This document shows positions 1 to 6,037 of a stretch of 8,431 nucleotides of DNA, one piece after another; the first letter of the stretch is position 1; every line of letters begins with the position of its first letter. The position numbers and the translations under genes are program-made. The stretch spans positions 1-8,431 of the forward strand of contig JADJUV010000194.1 in assembly GCA_016716885.1 (NCBI GenBank), written 5' to 3'. The DNA comes from Candidatus Trichofilum aggregatum (GTDB lineage: Bacteria; Chloroflexota; Anaerolineae; Promineifilales; Promineifilaceae). A model generated the notes under the pieces. It worked only from the letters and a program-made list of their open reading frames with translations. It was not told the origin of the DNA and did no database searches.

Positions 1-11
1 TACAACTGACG

Positions 12-338
12 ATGGTGTTCAAGAACAGCGGAGACCCACTTGACCTGACCCATCACACCCATTGCCACCGCTCTGACTGCACGGATGAACAAGTCGCTTT
101 GACCGATGGTCTGACCGGGCCACTGCGGGCTGGACTCCATGCCTGTGCTCTGGGTGATGTTTACGATTGGAGCTTTTATGGGTTTGCCCCGACAACCCCA
201 ACCCGTGACCGGCGGAGTTCCCAACCCCTCATCTGGCCCGACGGACGACGGGAGATGTGGCCGGAGACGACCCTGGTATCGGTCACCGGATTCAGTGACG
301 AAGACAAAGAGCAATTGGTCAGTGGGATTTCTATCTAG
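12..338 (+). CDS. possible 5' portion of a frameshifted hypothetical gene
   Basis: This 108-codon open frame has no recognisable domain and may already be open upstream of the window, since the frame is open from base 3. Its last third (about residues 70-102, including MWPETTLVSVTGFSD and DEDKEQ) reads like real protein. Immediately after this, near base 315, the plausible protein continues in another frame as IGQWDFYLEGLV, which leads directly into the next ORF. I therefore infer that this ORF and the one at 347-757 may be two pieces of one gene separated by an indel around 310-320. The first 60 residues are Cys/His-rich and less convincing, so a further frame change upstream is possible. 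No ribosome binding site was seen before the ATG. Confidence is low that this exact interval is a translated gene. Confidence 0.25.
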   Translation: MVFKNSGDPLDLTHHTHCHRSDCTDEQVALTDGLTGPLRAGLHACALGDVYDWSFYGFAPTTPTRDRRSSQPLIWPDGRREMWPETTLVSVTGFSDEDKEQLVSGISI

Positions 339-346
339 AGGGTCTG

Positions 347-757
347 GTGCGAGCCGATTCAACTGATAAGTCGGTTGCTTCTCGGTTCATCGCCTTCCTA
401 CAAGAACTGGACCAACGACCCACCCAGCCCCGTATGTGGCCCATCGCGTCAGTGGCCGAGCGGCAGAAATTGCAGCCGGGCGAGAAGTATCTGTTGTATC
501 GTTGGCTCTTGCAGCCTGAGAAAGAGTCCGGTTGGGTGACGGCCCTGCCGGTGTGGCTGGTGGTGACGGAGAGTACGACGGAGTTTGGTGGTTCTGCCTG
601 GCAGGTGGTGCGCGACAATATCTGTCCACACTGCGGCCGCGTGGTAACGACCGATGATCTGGCACAACCCGTGAACCCATCGCGGCGGTGGCAGACACCG
701 CACGGTCCATGCCGGGAGACGTGGGCGCGACATGGCTGGCAGCCACGCATTGGTTAG
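347..757 (+). CDS. hypothetical protein with zinc-ribbon-like Cys/His tail
   Basis: I do not recognise this protein. The frame is open from base 299, and the codons before the GTG at 347 (reading DFYLEGL) look coding, so the true N-terminus probably lies upstream in another frame (see the ORF at 12). The body has an amphipathic N-terminal helix (ASRFIAFLQELD) and a strand-rich middle (ALPVWLVVTE). Near the C-terminus it has CPHC, followed about 20 residues later by HGPC, a CxxC...HxxC spacing compatible with a small zinc-binding ribbon. One GCGGCCGC palindrome (633-640) encodes part of the CGRV stretch right after CPHC. The product could equally be the tail of a decayed gene. No function is assigned. 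Confidence 0.45.
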   Translation: MRADSTDKSVASRFIAFLQELDQRPTQPRMWPIASVAERQKLQPGEKYLLYRWLLQPEKESGWVTALPVWLVVTESTTEFGGSAWQVVRDNICPHCGRVVTTDDLAQPVNPSRRWQTPHGPCRETWARHGWQPRIG

Positions 758-880
758 GGTTGGGTAGCGATAAGCCACGGGGAAAAATAGACTGGGAAGA
801 CGCATTGGTGATAGGCTCTGTCACGCGGCCGCGAACCATTCATTCAGTTGAGCGCCATTGTTTGGCCCGATCAGGCTCTT

Positions 881-909
881 TTGTTCTTCGAAAATAAGGA
901 TAGTATAAT
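881..909 (+). promoter_or_regulatory. sigma70-type promoter of the ATPase gene
   Basis: A -35 element TTGTTC (881-886) and a perfect -10 element TATAAT (904-909) are separated by exactly 17 bp. The -10 lies 38 bp upstream of the ATG at 948. A strong Shine-Dalgarno GAGGTG (937-942) sits 5 bp before that ATG. Between the -10 and the Shine-Dalgarno the sequence is AT-rich with two CCTAAT units (913-918 and 928-933), which might be operator half-sites. This is sequence inference only. Confidence 0.65.
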
Positions 910-947
910 TAGCCTAATCGTAATAACCCTAATAGTGAGGTGGCATC

Positions 948-2009
948 ATGTTGATTGGTCGTGAACGTGAACTCAGTGAATTAAATAGTGTTTTACAAGC
1001 GCGTTCTGCTCGATTGGTCGCTGTTATTGGTCGGCGACGGTTGGGTAAAACAACCTTACTGGTTCACTGGGCCCAAACCAGCGGTTTACCTTATTTGTAT
1101 TGGGTTGGGTCTCATTTTCCGGCCAAGGTTTTGTTGGCTGAATTTTCCCAGAAGGTATGGCAACATGGCAACCCTGGTAAACGGGTATCAAAGGAATTCA
1201 GTTACACCAGTTGGTCCGAAGCTTTTGAAATGTTAGCTGAGACTTGTCAGGGAAAACAGCGGCATATCGTGATTCTGGATGAATTCCCTTATGCCGTTCA
1301 CTCAGAACCTGGTTTGCCGTCAGCCCTACAAAATGCCTGGGATCATTTCCTCAAGTTTAGTAACGTATGTATGGTGTTATGTGGTAGTCATGTAGGGATG
1401 ATGGAGCGTTTATTAGGCGCAGACGCACCTCTTTATGGCCGTATGGTTGGTCCCTTGCGAATTCACCCCCTGCCATTTTCCGTTACCCGTCAATTCTTCC
1501 CTGGCTACAATGCAGAAGAAAGAGTAGCCGTCTACGCTATTTTGGGGGGTGTCCCAGCCTACCTGGAACAGTTTACCGATGAACTATCTGTGACGGATAA
1601 CTTGAGAGCCAACCTGTATAAAGAAGTTGGCTTATTCCGCACCGACCCCAACTATCTAGTGAGTGAACAGGTGCGCGATCAGGCGAATTACCAATCGGTC
1701 TTGAAAGCGATTGCCGAAGGGGCTCGTAAACCGGCGGAAATCGCTTTGCAGGCGAAATTACCCCATAGTTCCGGAGCAGATCCTTATTTGGCCCAATTAG
1801 TGGAGATGGACTATGTACGGCGAGAATTACCGGTTACGGTTCCCCCGGATAACCGATCTGTCTCCCGTTTGAGCCGTTATGTCCTGGCCGATAACTACCT
1901 GCGGTTTTACTTTCGTTTCGTGCGGGCGAATCTTGACTTGATTGCCCAAAACTATACCTGGAACTGGAAGAACGGCTGGCTGAACAATTACGATCATTTG
2001 TCGGTATGA
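948..2009 (+). CDS. ATP-binding protein, ATPase_2 family (DUF234-type), N-terminal part
   Basis: P-loop ATPase of the prokaryotic ATPase_2 (PF01637) type, which normally carries a C-terminal DUF234/PD-(D/E)XK-like domain. It opens with the family hallmark MLIGRERELSEL. Walker A is GRRRLGKT (residues 28-35). Walker B is IVILDE with D111-E112. A sensor-like CGSHVGMMERLL and the LYGRMVGPL segment follow, then winged-helix-like sequence with a typical DNYLRFYFRFV. The frame runs out after LIAQN into 18 non-homologous residues and a stop. The expected continuation (LELEERLAEQLRSFVG then TTFEELC) is present one frame away, so a -1-type frameshift lies near 1945-1960. The start is fixed by a strong GAGGTG site. 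It contains no GCGGCCGC and is visibly more AT-rich than its neighbours, suggesting separate acquisition. The substrate of such ATPases is generally unknown. Confidence 0.85.
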   Translation: MLIGRERELSELNSVLQARSARLVAVIGRRRLGKTTLLVHWAQTSGLPYLYWVGSHFPAKVLLAEFSQKVWQHGNPGKRVSKEFSYTSWSEAFEMLAETCQGKQRHIVILDEFPYAVHSEPGLPSALQNAWDHFLKFSNVCMVLCGSHVGMMERLLGADAPLYGRMVGPLRIHPLPFSVTRQFFPGYNAEERVAVYAILGGVPAYLEQFTDELSVTDNLRANLYKEVGLFRTDPNYLVSEQVRDQANYQSVLKAIAEGARKPAEIALQAKLPHSSGADPYLAQLVEMDYVRRELPVTVPPDNRSVSRLSRYVLADNYLRFYFRFVRANLDLIAQNYTWNWKNGWLNNYDHLSV

Positions 2010-2239
2010 CCACGTTTGAAGAACTGTGCCAGGAGTGGGTGTTAATGCAGGCTCGCCAACGGAAACTTCCTTTTGCTGTTGAACTGGTGGGGGCACATTG
2101 GGGCGGAAATGTGCAGGTAGATGTAGCCGCGATAAACTGGCGCGAGAGAGCTATCTTACTTGGCGAAGCGAAATGGCAGGCCAAATCGGTGGAACGTAGT
2201 CTTATTCGCGAACTATTGGAAGAAAAAACCCTAAGATAA
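2006..2239 (+). CDS. DUF234-like C-terminal segment of the split ATPase
   Basis: This 77-codon frame continues the ATPase_2 protein. It encodes MTTFEELCQEWVL and then a PD-(D/E)XK-like core: VQVDVAAINW supplies the aspartate and LLGEAKW the E-x-K pair, in the usual DUF234 (PF03008) order. Its ATG (2006) overlaps the upstream stop as ATGA, so reinitiation could in principle produce it as a separate subunit. Homologous sequence in this frame already begins upstream (AEQLRSFVG, about 1979-2005), which argues that it is really the broken continuation of the same gene. It stops after EEKT because of a second frame change at an A6 tract (2223-2228). It is probably part of a pseudogene, or of a sequence with indel errors. 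Confidence 0.6.
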   Translation: MTTFEELCQEWVLMQARQRKLPFAVELVGAHWGGNVQVDVAAINWRERAILLGEAKWQAKSVERSLIRELLEEKTLR

Positions 2240-2394
2240 TGAGTGTGTTGCCAGAAGAAGGGAATGGGTGGCGTGTTTATTATGCATTCTTCGCTCGTAA
2301 TGGATTTACTGAAGCCGCAGAAGCTCTGGCCAGAGAGCACCATGTTTTGTTGGTTGATTTAAAACGGTTAGATGAGGATTTAAGTCAGGCCTGA
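2239..2394 (+). pseudogene. last segment of the split ATPase_2/DUF234 gene
   Basis: Third reading frame of the same gene. The ATG at 2239 overlaps the previous TAA as TAATG. The 51 codons read MSVLPEEGNGW, then VYYAFFARNGFTEAAEALA, and end VDLKRLDEDLSQA. That is the expected extreme C-terminus of this ATPase family, which usually ends with a LARE...LVDLERL type sequence. A -1 slip in the A6 tract would give EEKNPKIMSVLPEE and restore the full protein. With the two preceding frames, the complete gene would span 948-2394, about 480 residues, a normal family length. It is too short to be called a gene on its own. Confidence 0.6.
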
Positions 2395-2494
2395 AATAAC
2401 AACGAGCAAATGAGTCTCCGCTTGAATCTAAACAATGGTGGCTCTCTCCAGGTGTGGCACAGTACCCCATCGTTAGAGAGCGAGAAATGAAGCG

Positions 2495-2530
2495 AGAGCG
2501 AGAGGAAAAGAGTTTCCTCTCGCTCTTTTT
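2495..2530 (+). terminator. rho-independent terminator
   Basis: A perfect 14-bp stem, AGAGCGAGAGGAAA (2495-2508) with TTTCCTCTCGCTCT (2513-2526), encloses a 4-nt loop AGAG and runs into a five-T tract (2526-2530). It lies about 100 bp after the end of the split ATPase gene and just before the Shine-Dalgarno of the next gene, so it separates the ATPase unit from the downstream cassette. Its purine arm (GAGCGAGAG) resembles units of the larger inverted repeat at 5901-6022. Confidence 0.9.
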
Positions 2531-2549
2531 ATTGGGCAGGAGGCAACCG

Positions 2550-2987
2550 ATGAACCACCTTATTCTGCAATTCGTGCATCTGGAAAACCTGCTGGCCGAG
2601 GCTGTGGGAGCCGACGCTTTGCGGGTTCATGTTTTGGAGAAAACACGGACAACCACCACTCATGGCCTGACGTGGCAGGAGATAACCCTTGGTCTTTGCG
2701 TCCGAGCCATTGCTCCCGGTCAGCGCGTTCTTTCCTGGTATCACCCGATAGACAAGTTTGGTTTTTATGCCCCTGAGAAGCCATCTGGTCAGGAGCGTCC
2801 CCCGGAACAAGAACGATATGAGGCTGCCTGGCAGACGGCCAGTCAGATGCAAGCTGACCTGGTACAGTGCCTGCGCCAGAATGAGTACATCGTCACTACC
2901 GATGGCCTGATGGAGCTGGATGTCACCAACTACCTGTTGGGCGTGACGAAGCTTATCCCTCTGCCTACCGCTTCTAGCCAGGCATAA
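2550..2987 (+). CDS. hypothetical protein, first gene of the cassette
   Basis: I do not recognise this 145-residue protein. ATG 2550 is chosen because GCAGGAGG (2537-2544) sits upstream at good spacing. The longer frame from 2454 would read through the terminator hairpin. It begins with a helix (LENLLAEAVGA), followed by a strand-rich stretch (ALRVHVLE, LTWQEITLGLCVRAI, QRVLSWYHP). Residues about 75-95 are a charged Pro/Glu linker, then comes a long helix (ERYEAAWQTASQMQADLVQCL). It ends with a Thr/Leu-rich segment NYLLGVTKLIPLP. No signal peptide or membrane span is visible. It is a soluble, likely plasmid- or phage-type protein, probably co-transcribed with the genes that follow (76 bp to the next start). 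Confidence 0.75.
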   Translation: MNHLILQFVHLENLLAEAVGADALRVHVLEKTRTTTTHGLTWQEITLGLCVRAIAPGQRVLSWYHPIDKFGFYAPEKPSGQERPPEQERYEAAWQTASQMQADLVQCLRQNEYIVTTDGLMELDVTNYLLGVTKLIPLPTASSQA

Positions 2988-3062
2988 CCTCAGGCAGTAG
3001 CGGCAACAAAAGAATCGCCCATCCCCAGTTCCCCTCTTGCCGACCCTGATGTGGAGAGAGCC

Positions 3063-3251
3063 ATGAACGACCTACAAACTATTGATCTCACTTTACGCAT
3101 TACTTGTGAAAGCCGTGACGCCGTCCGCTTTCCCCCCACGGCGGCGACCTCAAGGGCTATTTGTCGGGCAGTAGCTGAAGCGTTGGGTTTAGAGGGTCAT
3201 TTTTATGTGGCTTCTCCACACCATCGCCTGGCCCACAAGGGGAGAAGCTGA
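3063..3251 (+). CDS. small ubiquitin-like (beta-grasp) protein candidate
   Basis: ATG 3063 follows GGAGAG at 3053-3058. The 62 residues fit a beta-grasp layout: strand LTLRITCE, strand AVRFPPTA, helix SRAICRAVAEALGL, strand HFYVASP, turn HHRLA. The pattern helix-LGL-xGxFxVxxP-xxRL is typical of bacterial ubiquitin-like proteins (EsaB/YukD-like, Prok_Ub). The fold appears cut short by the stop. One frame away, directly after RLA, the sequence reads PQGEKLTRIM (about 3233-3262), which looks like the missing last Ubl strands, so a frameshift at the CCC run (3232-3234) is possible. No C-terminal GG is visible in either frame. Placement three genes upstream of an E1-like enzyme supports the idea. 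It could still be an unrelated small protein, as no search was possible. Confidence 0.5.
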   Translation: MNDLQTIDLTLRITCESRDAVRFPPTAATSRAICRAVAEALGLEGHFYVASPHHRLAHKGRS

Positions 3252-3297
3252 CACGGATAATGCCGAGTCCAGGTCATAAGGAGAATGAGCCGATGCC

Positions 3298-4245
3298 ATG
3301 CGCCAGTTACCGTTGTTTCCCCCAGCCGTTACCCTGGCCGATGGCCGAATTTGTGGCCCACTCCCCGCTGATGCCCCCATTATCGTTTCCAACGGTGTCG
3401 GTATTGATTCGGTCGCCCTGCTCATTGAACTACGCCGCCTTAACCTCAAACCATCAGTCATCGTCACTGCCCTGGTAGGTCGGGATGAGTACGGCAACGA
3501 ACATCGCCGCTTCTACCAATACCTGCCTGTGCTAGAACAGTGGCTTGCCACAGCCGGTTTTCCCCCCATCACCTATGTCTGGTACGAAATGAAACGGCAG
3601 GCCAAACATTTCCCCTACGCCAGCCTGGCCGGGAACTGCCTGGCCAACCGCACCCTGCCTTCTATCAGTTTTCGCCGCCATCATAGTTGTAGTTTGAAGT
3701 TCAAAGGGGAGCGGATTGACCGCTGGGTGACGGAGCAATACGGCGACCGGCCCTGTTATCGTCTGGTGGGTTATGACCTGGATGAAGAACGACGCGCGGC
3801 TCGTTTTTCAGCACAAGTTCCAGGCACAGGCCCGCGGAGCCGGGATGTCTATGTTCATCCACTCCAGCTACTGGGCCTTAACCGCGCCGATTGTGAGCAG
3901 AGCATCGCGGCCGCGGGACTGCCCTCGCCCGGTCTTTCCTCTTGTGTCTTTTGTGCCTCGATGCGCCCGGAAGAGGTAGATGAACTGAACCCAGACGAGT
4001 TGTGGTTAATCGTCATCCTGGAAGCCCATGCCCAGGTCAATCTGCATACCATTCGTGGTTTGTGGGGACATGGGGAGCGCATGACCGAGTACATAATCCG
4101 GCGCGGTTTGTTACCCAAGCCATTGGTAGATGAGGTCTGGCAGAAGTGGTCGGCTCAGGCACGACCCGCCGAGATGTTTGAAGGCCAGAGTGCTGACCAG
4201 GTGCTGTTTGCCGAGGTGCGTCGCCTGACTGACTTATGTGGTTAA
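3298..4245 (+). CDS. PAPS reductase-like PP-loop ATPase (adenine nucleotide alpha-hydrolase superfamily)
   Basis: A 315-residue protein of the PAPS-reductase-like PP-loop family, which bind ATP/PAPS and activate substrates by adenylation or handle sulfur (relatives include CysH and DndC). The PP-loop is SNGVGIDS (residues 31-38), a variant of SGGxDS with Asn for the second residue. The core continues with VIVTALVGRDE as a further Rossmann-like strand. C131 lies in HHSCSLKFK, a motif placed as in phage PAPS-reductase-like proteins. C216-x-x-C219 (SSCVFCASM) plus C114 or C199 could complete a Zn or 4Fe-4S site. The C-terminal half is helical. ATG 3298 is the first in-frame start after a stop at 3286. 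The Shine-Dalgarno AAGGAGA (3278-3284) is 13 nt away, a little long. Sulfur or adenylation chemistry is inferred from family; the real substrate is unknown. Confidence 0.8.
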   Translation: MRQLPLFPPAVTLADGRICGPLPADAPIIVSNGVGIDSVALLIELRRLNLKPSVIVTALVGRDEYGNEHRRFYQYLPVLEQWLATAGFPPITYVWYEMKRQAKHFPYASLAGNCLANRTLPSISFRRHHSCSLKFKGERIDRWVTEQYGDRPCYRLVGYDLDEERRAARFSAQVPGTGPRSRDVYVHPLQLLGLNRADCEQSIAAAGLPSPGLSSCVFCASMRPEEVDELNPDELWLIVILEAHAQVNLHTIRGLWGHGERMTEYIIRRGLLPKPLVDEVWQKWSAQARPAEMFEGQSADQVLFAEVRRLTDLCG

Positions 4246-4291
4246 TACGGTTGCTTCTTGCGGCCGCGCCAGACATTCCCTTATTCAAACC

Positions 4292-4358
4292 GTTCTCACC
4301 GCTACCCCATCAGATAACCGGTTGCCCCCATCCCTAACGGAACCTATCAGGTGAGAAC
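4292..4358. repeat. inverted repeat in the leader of the 232-aa gene
   Basis: GTTCTCACC (4292-4300) and GGTGAGAAC (4350-4358) are perfect 9-bp inverted copies. The match extends to 12 bp with one mismatch. The 49-nt interval holds an 8-bp palindrome, AACCGGTT (4316-4323). It lies in the 157-bp gap before ATG 4403 and could be a leader hairpin or an operator pair. It is not followed by a T tract, so it is not an obvious terminator. Confidence 0.4.
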
Positions 4359-4402
4359 CGTCTTCTATCTCCCCAGCCATCCCATAGCAGGAGTAAACCA
4401 TC

Positions 4403-5101
4403 ATGTCAGACGATGATTTTGCCGACCCCATCGAGGGCGAATTTGAGCCGCTTGATACCCCCACCCCCAACCATCCCCGTTTTACTCTGGAAGAGCCTAT
4501 CCAGATGCGGGCTACCAAAGTCGGTTATGAGCGCAAGTTCAACCTGGGCGACTACAACGCCCTGACCGCCGATATCCTTATCTGGCTGCGGGTGGCCGTG
4601 CCAGAAGGAGAAGCCTTCGATTTACATGGGGCCATCGGTCGCACCAAACAGATGGCCCGTGACAATGTCCGTGCCCAATATCTCCACGCCAGAGGTAAAG
4701 AGGAAGCCATCTTCTTGGGACTGCTTCCCCCGGACAACGGCCAACCCGACCCGGTCTACGTGCGCACTGTCAGCGTCAGTCTGACTTATCGGGTGAACCT
4801 GGGCAACTATGATTCCATCTGCCCCAGCTACACCGATTGGAGCGATGTGCGCCACGTCAGCCATAGCCCTGGTGAACTTCACATGGCCCTGGAGCGGATG
4901 TGGGCGTCGTTGTGGGCACGGGTTGACGATGAAATCAGACGAGCAAGGGGTTTGGGGCCAGACCCGGATGCCTTCTTTGGTCTCCCCTTGATTGAAGTCG
5001 AAGACCTGACCAACAACGGCCCGGCTGATAATGGCACCACCATGCCACACATCCCCCTGGCTCTGCCAGCACCGGTGCTCAACGGGAGCCAACACCGATG
5101 A
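4403..5101 (+). CDS. hypothetical protein with duplicated NLG[DN]Y domain
   Basis: A 232-residue soluble protein with an acidic, proline-rich N-terminus (residues 1-33). Two copies of a similar unit follow. Copy one is YERKFNLGDYNALTADI (residues 42-58) with a following helix at 84-98. Copy two is TYRVNLGNYDSICPSY (128-143) with a following helix at 159-182. I recall NLGNYES-type proteins from phages and mobile elements, where function is not settled, so none is assigned. The Pro-rich tail (about 205-232) looks disordered. AGGAG (4389-4393) lies 9 nt before the ATG. The stop overlaps the start of the E1-like gene (ATGA at 5098-5101), so the two proteins are probably made together and may act in one complex. 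Confidence 0.8.
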   Translation: MSDDDFADPIEGEFEPLDTPTPNHPRFTLEEPIQMRATKVGYERKFNLGDYNALTADILIWLRVAVPEGEAFDLHGAIGRTKQMARDNVRAQYLHARGKEEAIFLGLLPPDNGQPDPVYVRTVSVSLTYRVNLGNYDSICPSYTDWSDVRHVSHSPGELHMALERMWASLWARVDDEIRRARGLGPDPDAFFGLPLIEVEDLTNNGPADNGTTMPHIPLALPAPVLNGSQHR

Positions 5102-5925
5102 CCAGCCTACCCCTCACCCTGGAGAAGCGTTATTCCGTACTCCTTCCCCCAACCGCCATCGTTCGTATTTTGCTGGTGGGTGTTGGGGGAACCGGTTCCT
5201 GGTTGGCTCTGTCATTAGGTCGCCTGGCGTATCATGCCCGGCAGAAAGGGATCACTTTCCATCTGACCTTCATTGATCCAGACCGATTAGAAAACAAAAA
5301 TATCGGCCGTCAGGCATACGCTCCCATTGAGATGGGTCTCAATAAGGCTGAAACGATGGCCTGGCGGCAGAATCTGGCGTTGGGGTTAGATATTTCAGCC
5401 ATCGCAGCCCCGTTTACCCTGGATGTCGGCAAAGCCTGGTATACCCCACACGCACCAGAGGCCAGCCAGTTAATCATTGGCGCGGTAGATAACCACCTGG
5501 CCCGGCGAGCCATCGCCCAGTTTGTGACGGAGATGCGCGGCCGCGTTTGGTGGCTCGATGGCGGCAATGCTCGAAGCAACGGTCAGGTTCTCATCGGCAA
5601 CCTGGCCGAGAAGAAGCAGTTCCAGGTGGATGAGATGGGATTGTGCCGGGGGCTGCCGCTGCCTTCCACTCAAGAACCGGGTCTGCTCGAACCCGATCCG
5701 GCTCCCCAACCACTAGCCTGTGCCGAGATGGCCGAACGAGAGGAACAATCACTCCTGGTAAACGCCCAGGTGGCCGCCATTGCCGGGCAGTATGTGGCTG
5801 ACTTCAGCCTCAAAAGGCGGCTGGAGCAATACGCTACCTATTTCAATCTGGAGCCGGTGATGGTAAGCCGCAGCTTGACCGCGAACCAGGTGGAACATTT
5901 AGCTAGAGGATGGAGCGAGAGCTAG
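5098..5925 (+). CDS. ThiF/E1-family adenylyltransferase, PRTRC-like
   Basis: A 275-residue E1-like enzyme. Members adenylate the C-terminus of a ubiquitin-like or sulfur-carrier protein. The ATP-binding loop is GVGGTG (28-33). The strand FIDPDRLENKNIGRQ (58-72) carries the conserved D60, D62, E65, N68, R71 and Q72. K83 follows, then GAVDNHLARR (128-137) with D131. The C-terminal part reads LPSTQE, then CAEMAEREEQSLLVN (C208 onward). That arrangement matches my recollection of the PRTRC-system ThiF protein (ParB-Related, ThiF-Related Cassette, plasmid-borne). C183 and C208 are candidate thioester or persulfide cysteines. It overlaps the preceding gene by 4 bp (ATGA), indicating translational coupling. 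Its last codons run into the inverted repeat at 5901. Family assignment is firm; the PRTRC subfamily is likely but unverified. Confidence 0.85.
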   Translation: MTSLPLTLEKRYSVLLPPTAIVRILLVGVGGTGSWLALSLGRLAYHARQKGITFHLTFIDPDRLENKNIGRQAYAPIEMGLNKAETMAWRQNLALGLDISAIAAPFTLDVGKAWYTPHAPEASQLIIGAVDNHLARRAIAQFVTEMRGRVWWLDGGNARSNGQVLIGNLAEKKQFQVDEMGLCRGLPLPSTQEPGLLEPDPAPQPLACAEMAEREEQSLLVNAQVAAIAGQYVADFSLKRRLEQYATYFNLEPVMVSRSLTANQVEHLARGWSES

Positions 5926-6022
5926 AGGAGAGGTGAGAGGATAGAGCGAGAGCTAGAAAAGAAGCTAGAGAGAGGAAAAGCCTTCCCCTCTAGCTCTCTA
6001 GCTCTCCCCTCTAGCTCTAGCT
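5901..6022. repeat. multi-unit inverted repeat, 4x AGCTAGA versus 4x TCTAGCT
   Basis: The purine-rich left arm carries AGCTAGA at 5901, 5920, 5951 and 5963. The pyrimidine-rich right arm carries its complement TCTAGCT at 5989, 5997, 6010 and 6016. The centre is about 5970-5988 (GAGAGG, then AAAAGCC, then TTCCCC). One clean inner pairing is GCTAGAGAG (5964-5972) with CTCTCTAGC, and several registers are possible. The left arm overlaps the 3' end of the E1-like gene, and the structure ends 15 bp before the next ATG. No T tract follows, so it is not a standard terminator. It may act as a cruciform, an RNA-processing or attenuation hairpin, or a protein-binding array. Confidence 0.8.
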
Positions 6023-6037
6023 ACGACGAGGTGATAG

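Noticed and set aside
331..839. Long minus-strand ORFs
   Set aside because: Their translations are Arg/Ser/Pro/Cys-rich and shadow-like; the + strand frame gives the more natural protein.
688..897. 69-codon + strand ORF overlapping the end of the first gene
   Set aside because: No ribosome binding site or recognisable motif, and it runs into the promoter region; possibly a frameshifted remnant, but not supportable.
2223..2229. AAAAAAC as a canonical -1 programmed frameshift heptamer
   Set aside because: In the upstream frame the codons are AAA (2225-2227) and ACC (2228-2230), so the heptamer is out of phase for X XXY YYZ slippage; plain A6 slippage or an indel remains possible.
2454..2549. 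N-terminal extension of the gene at 2550
   Set aside because: It would translate through the terminator stem-loop and gives a low-complexity Arg/Glu peptide; ATG 2550 has a good Shine-Dalgarno.
3260..3478. 72-codon ORF overlapping the PP-loop gene start
   Set aside because: Beyond its first residues (discussed as a possible Ubl tail) it is a shadow of the PP-loop gene in another frame.
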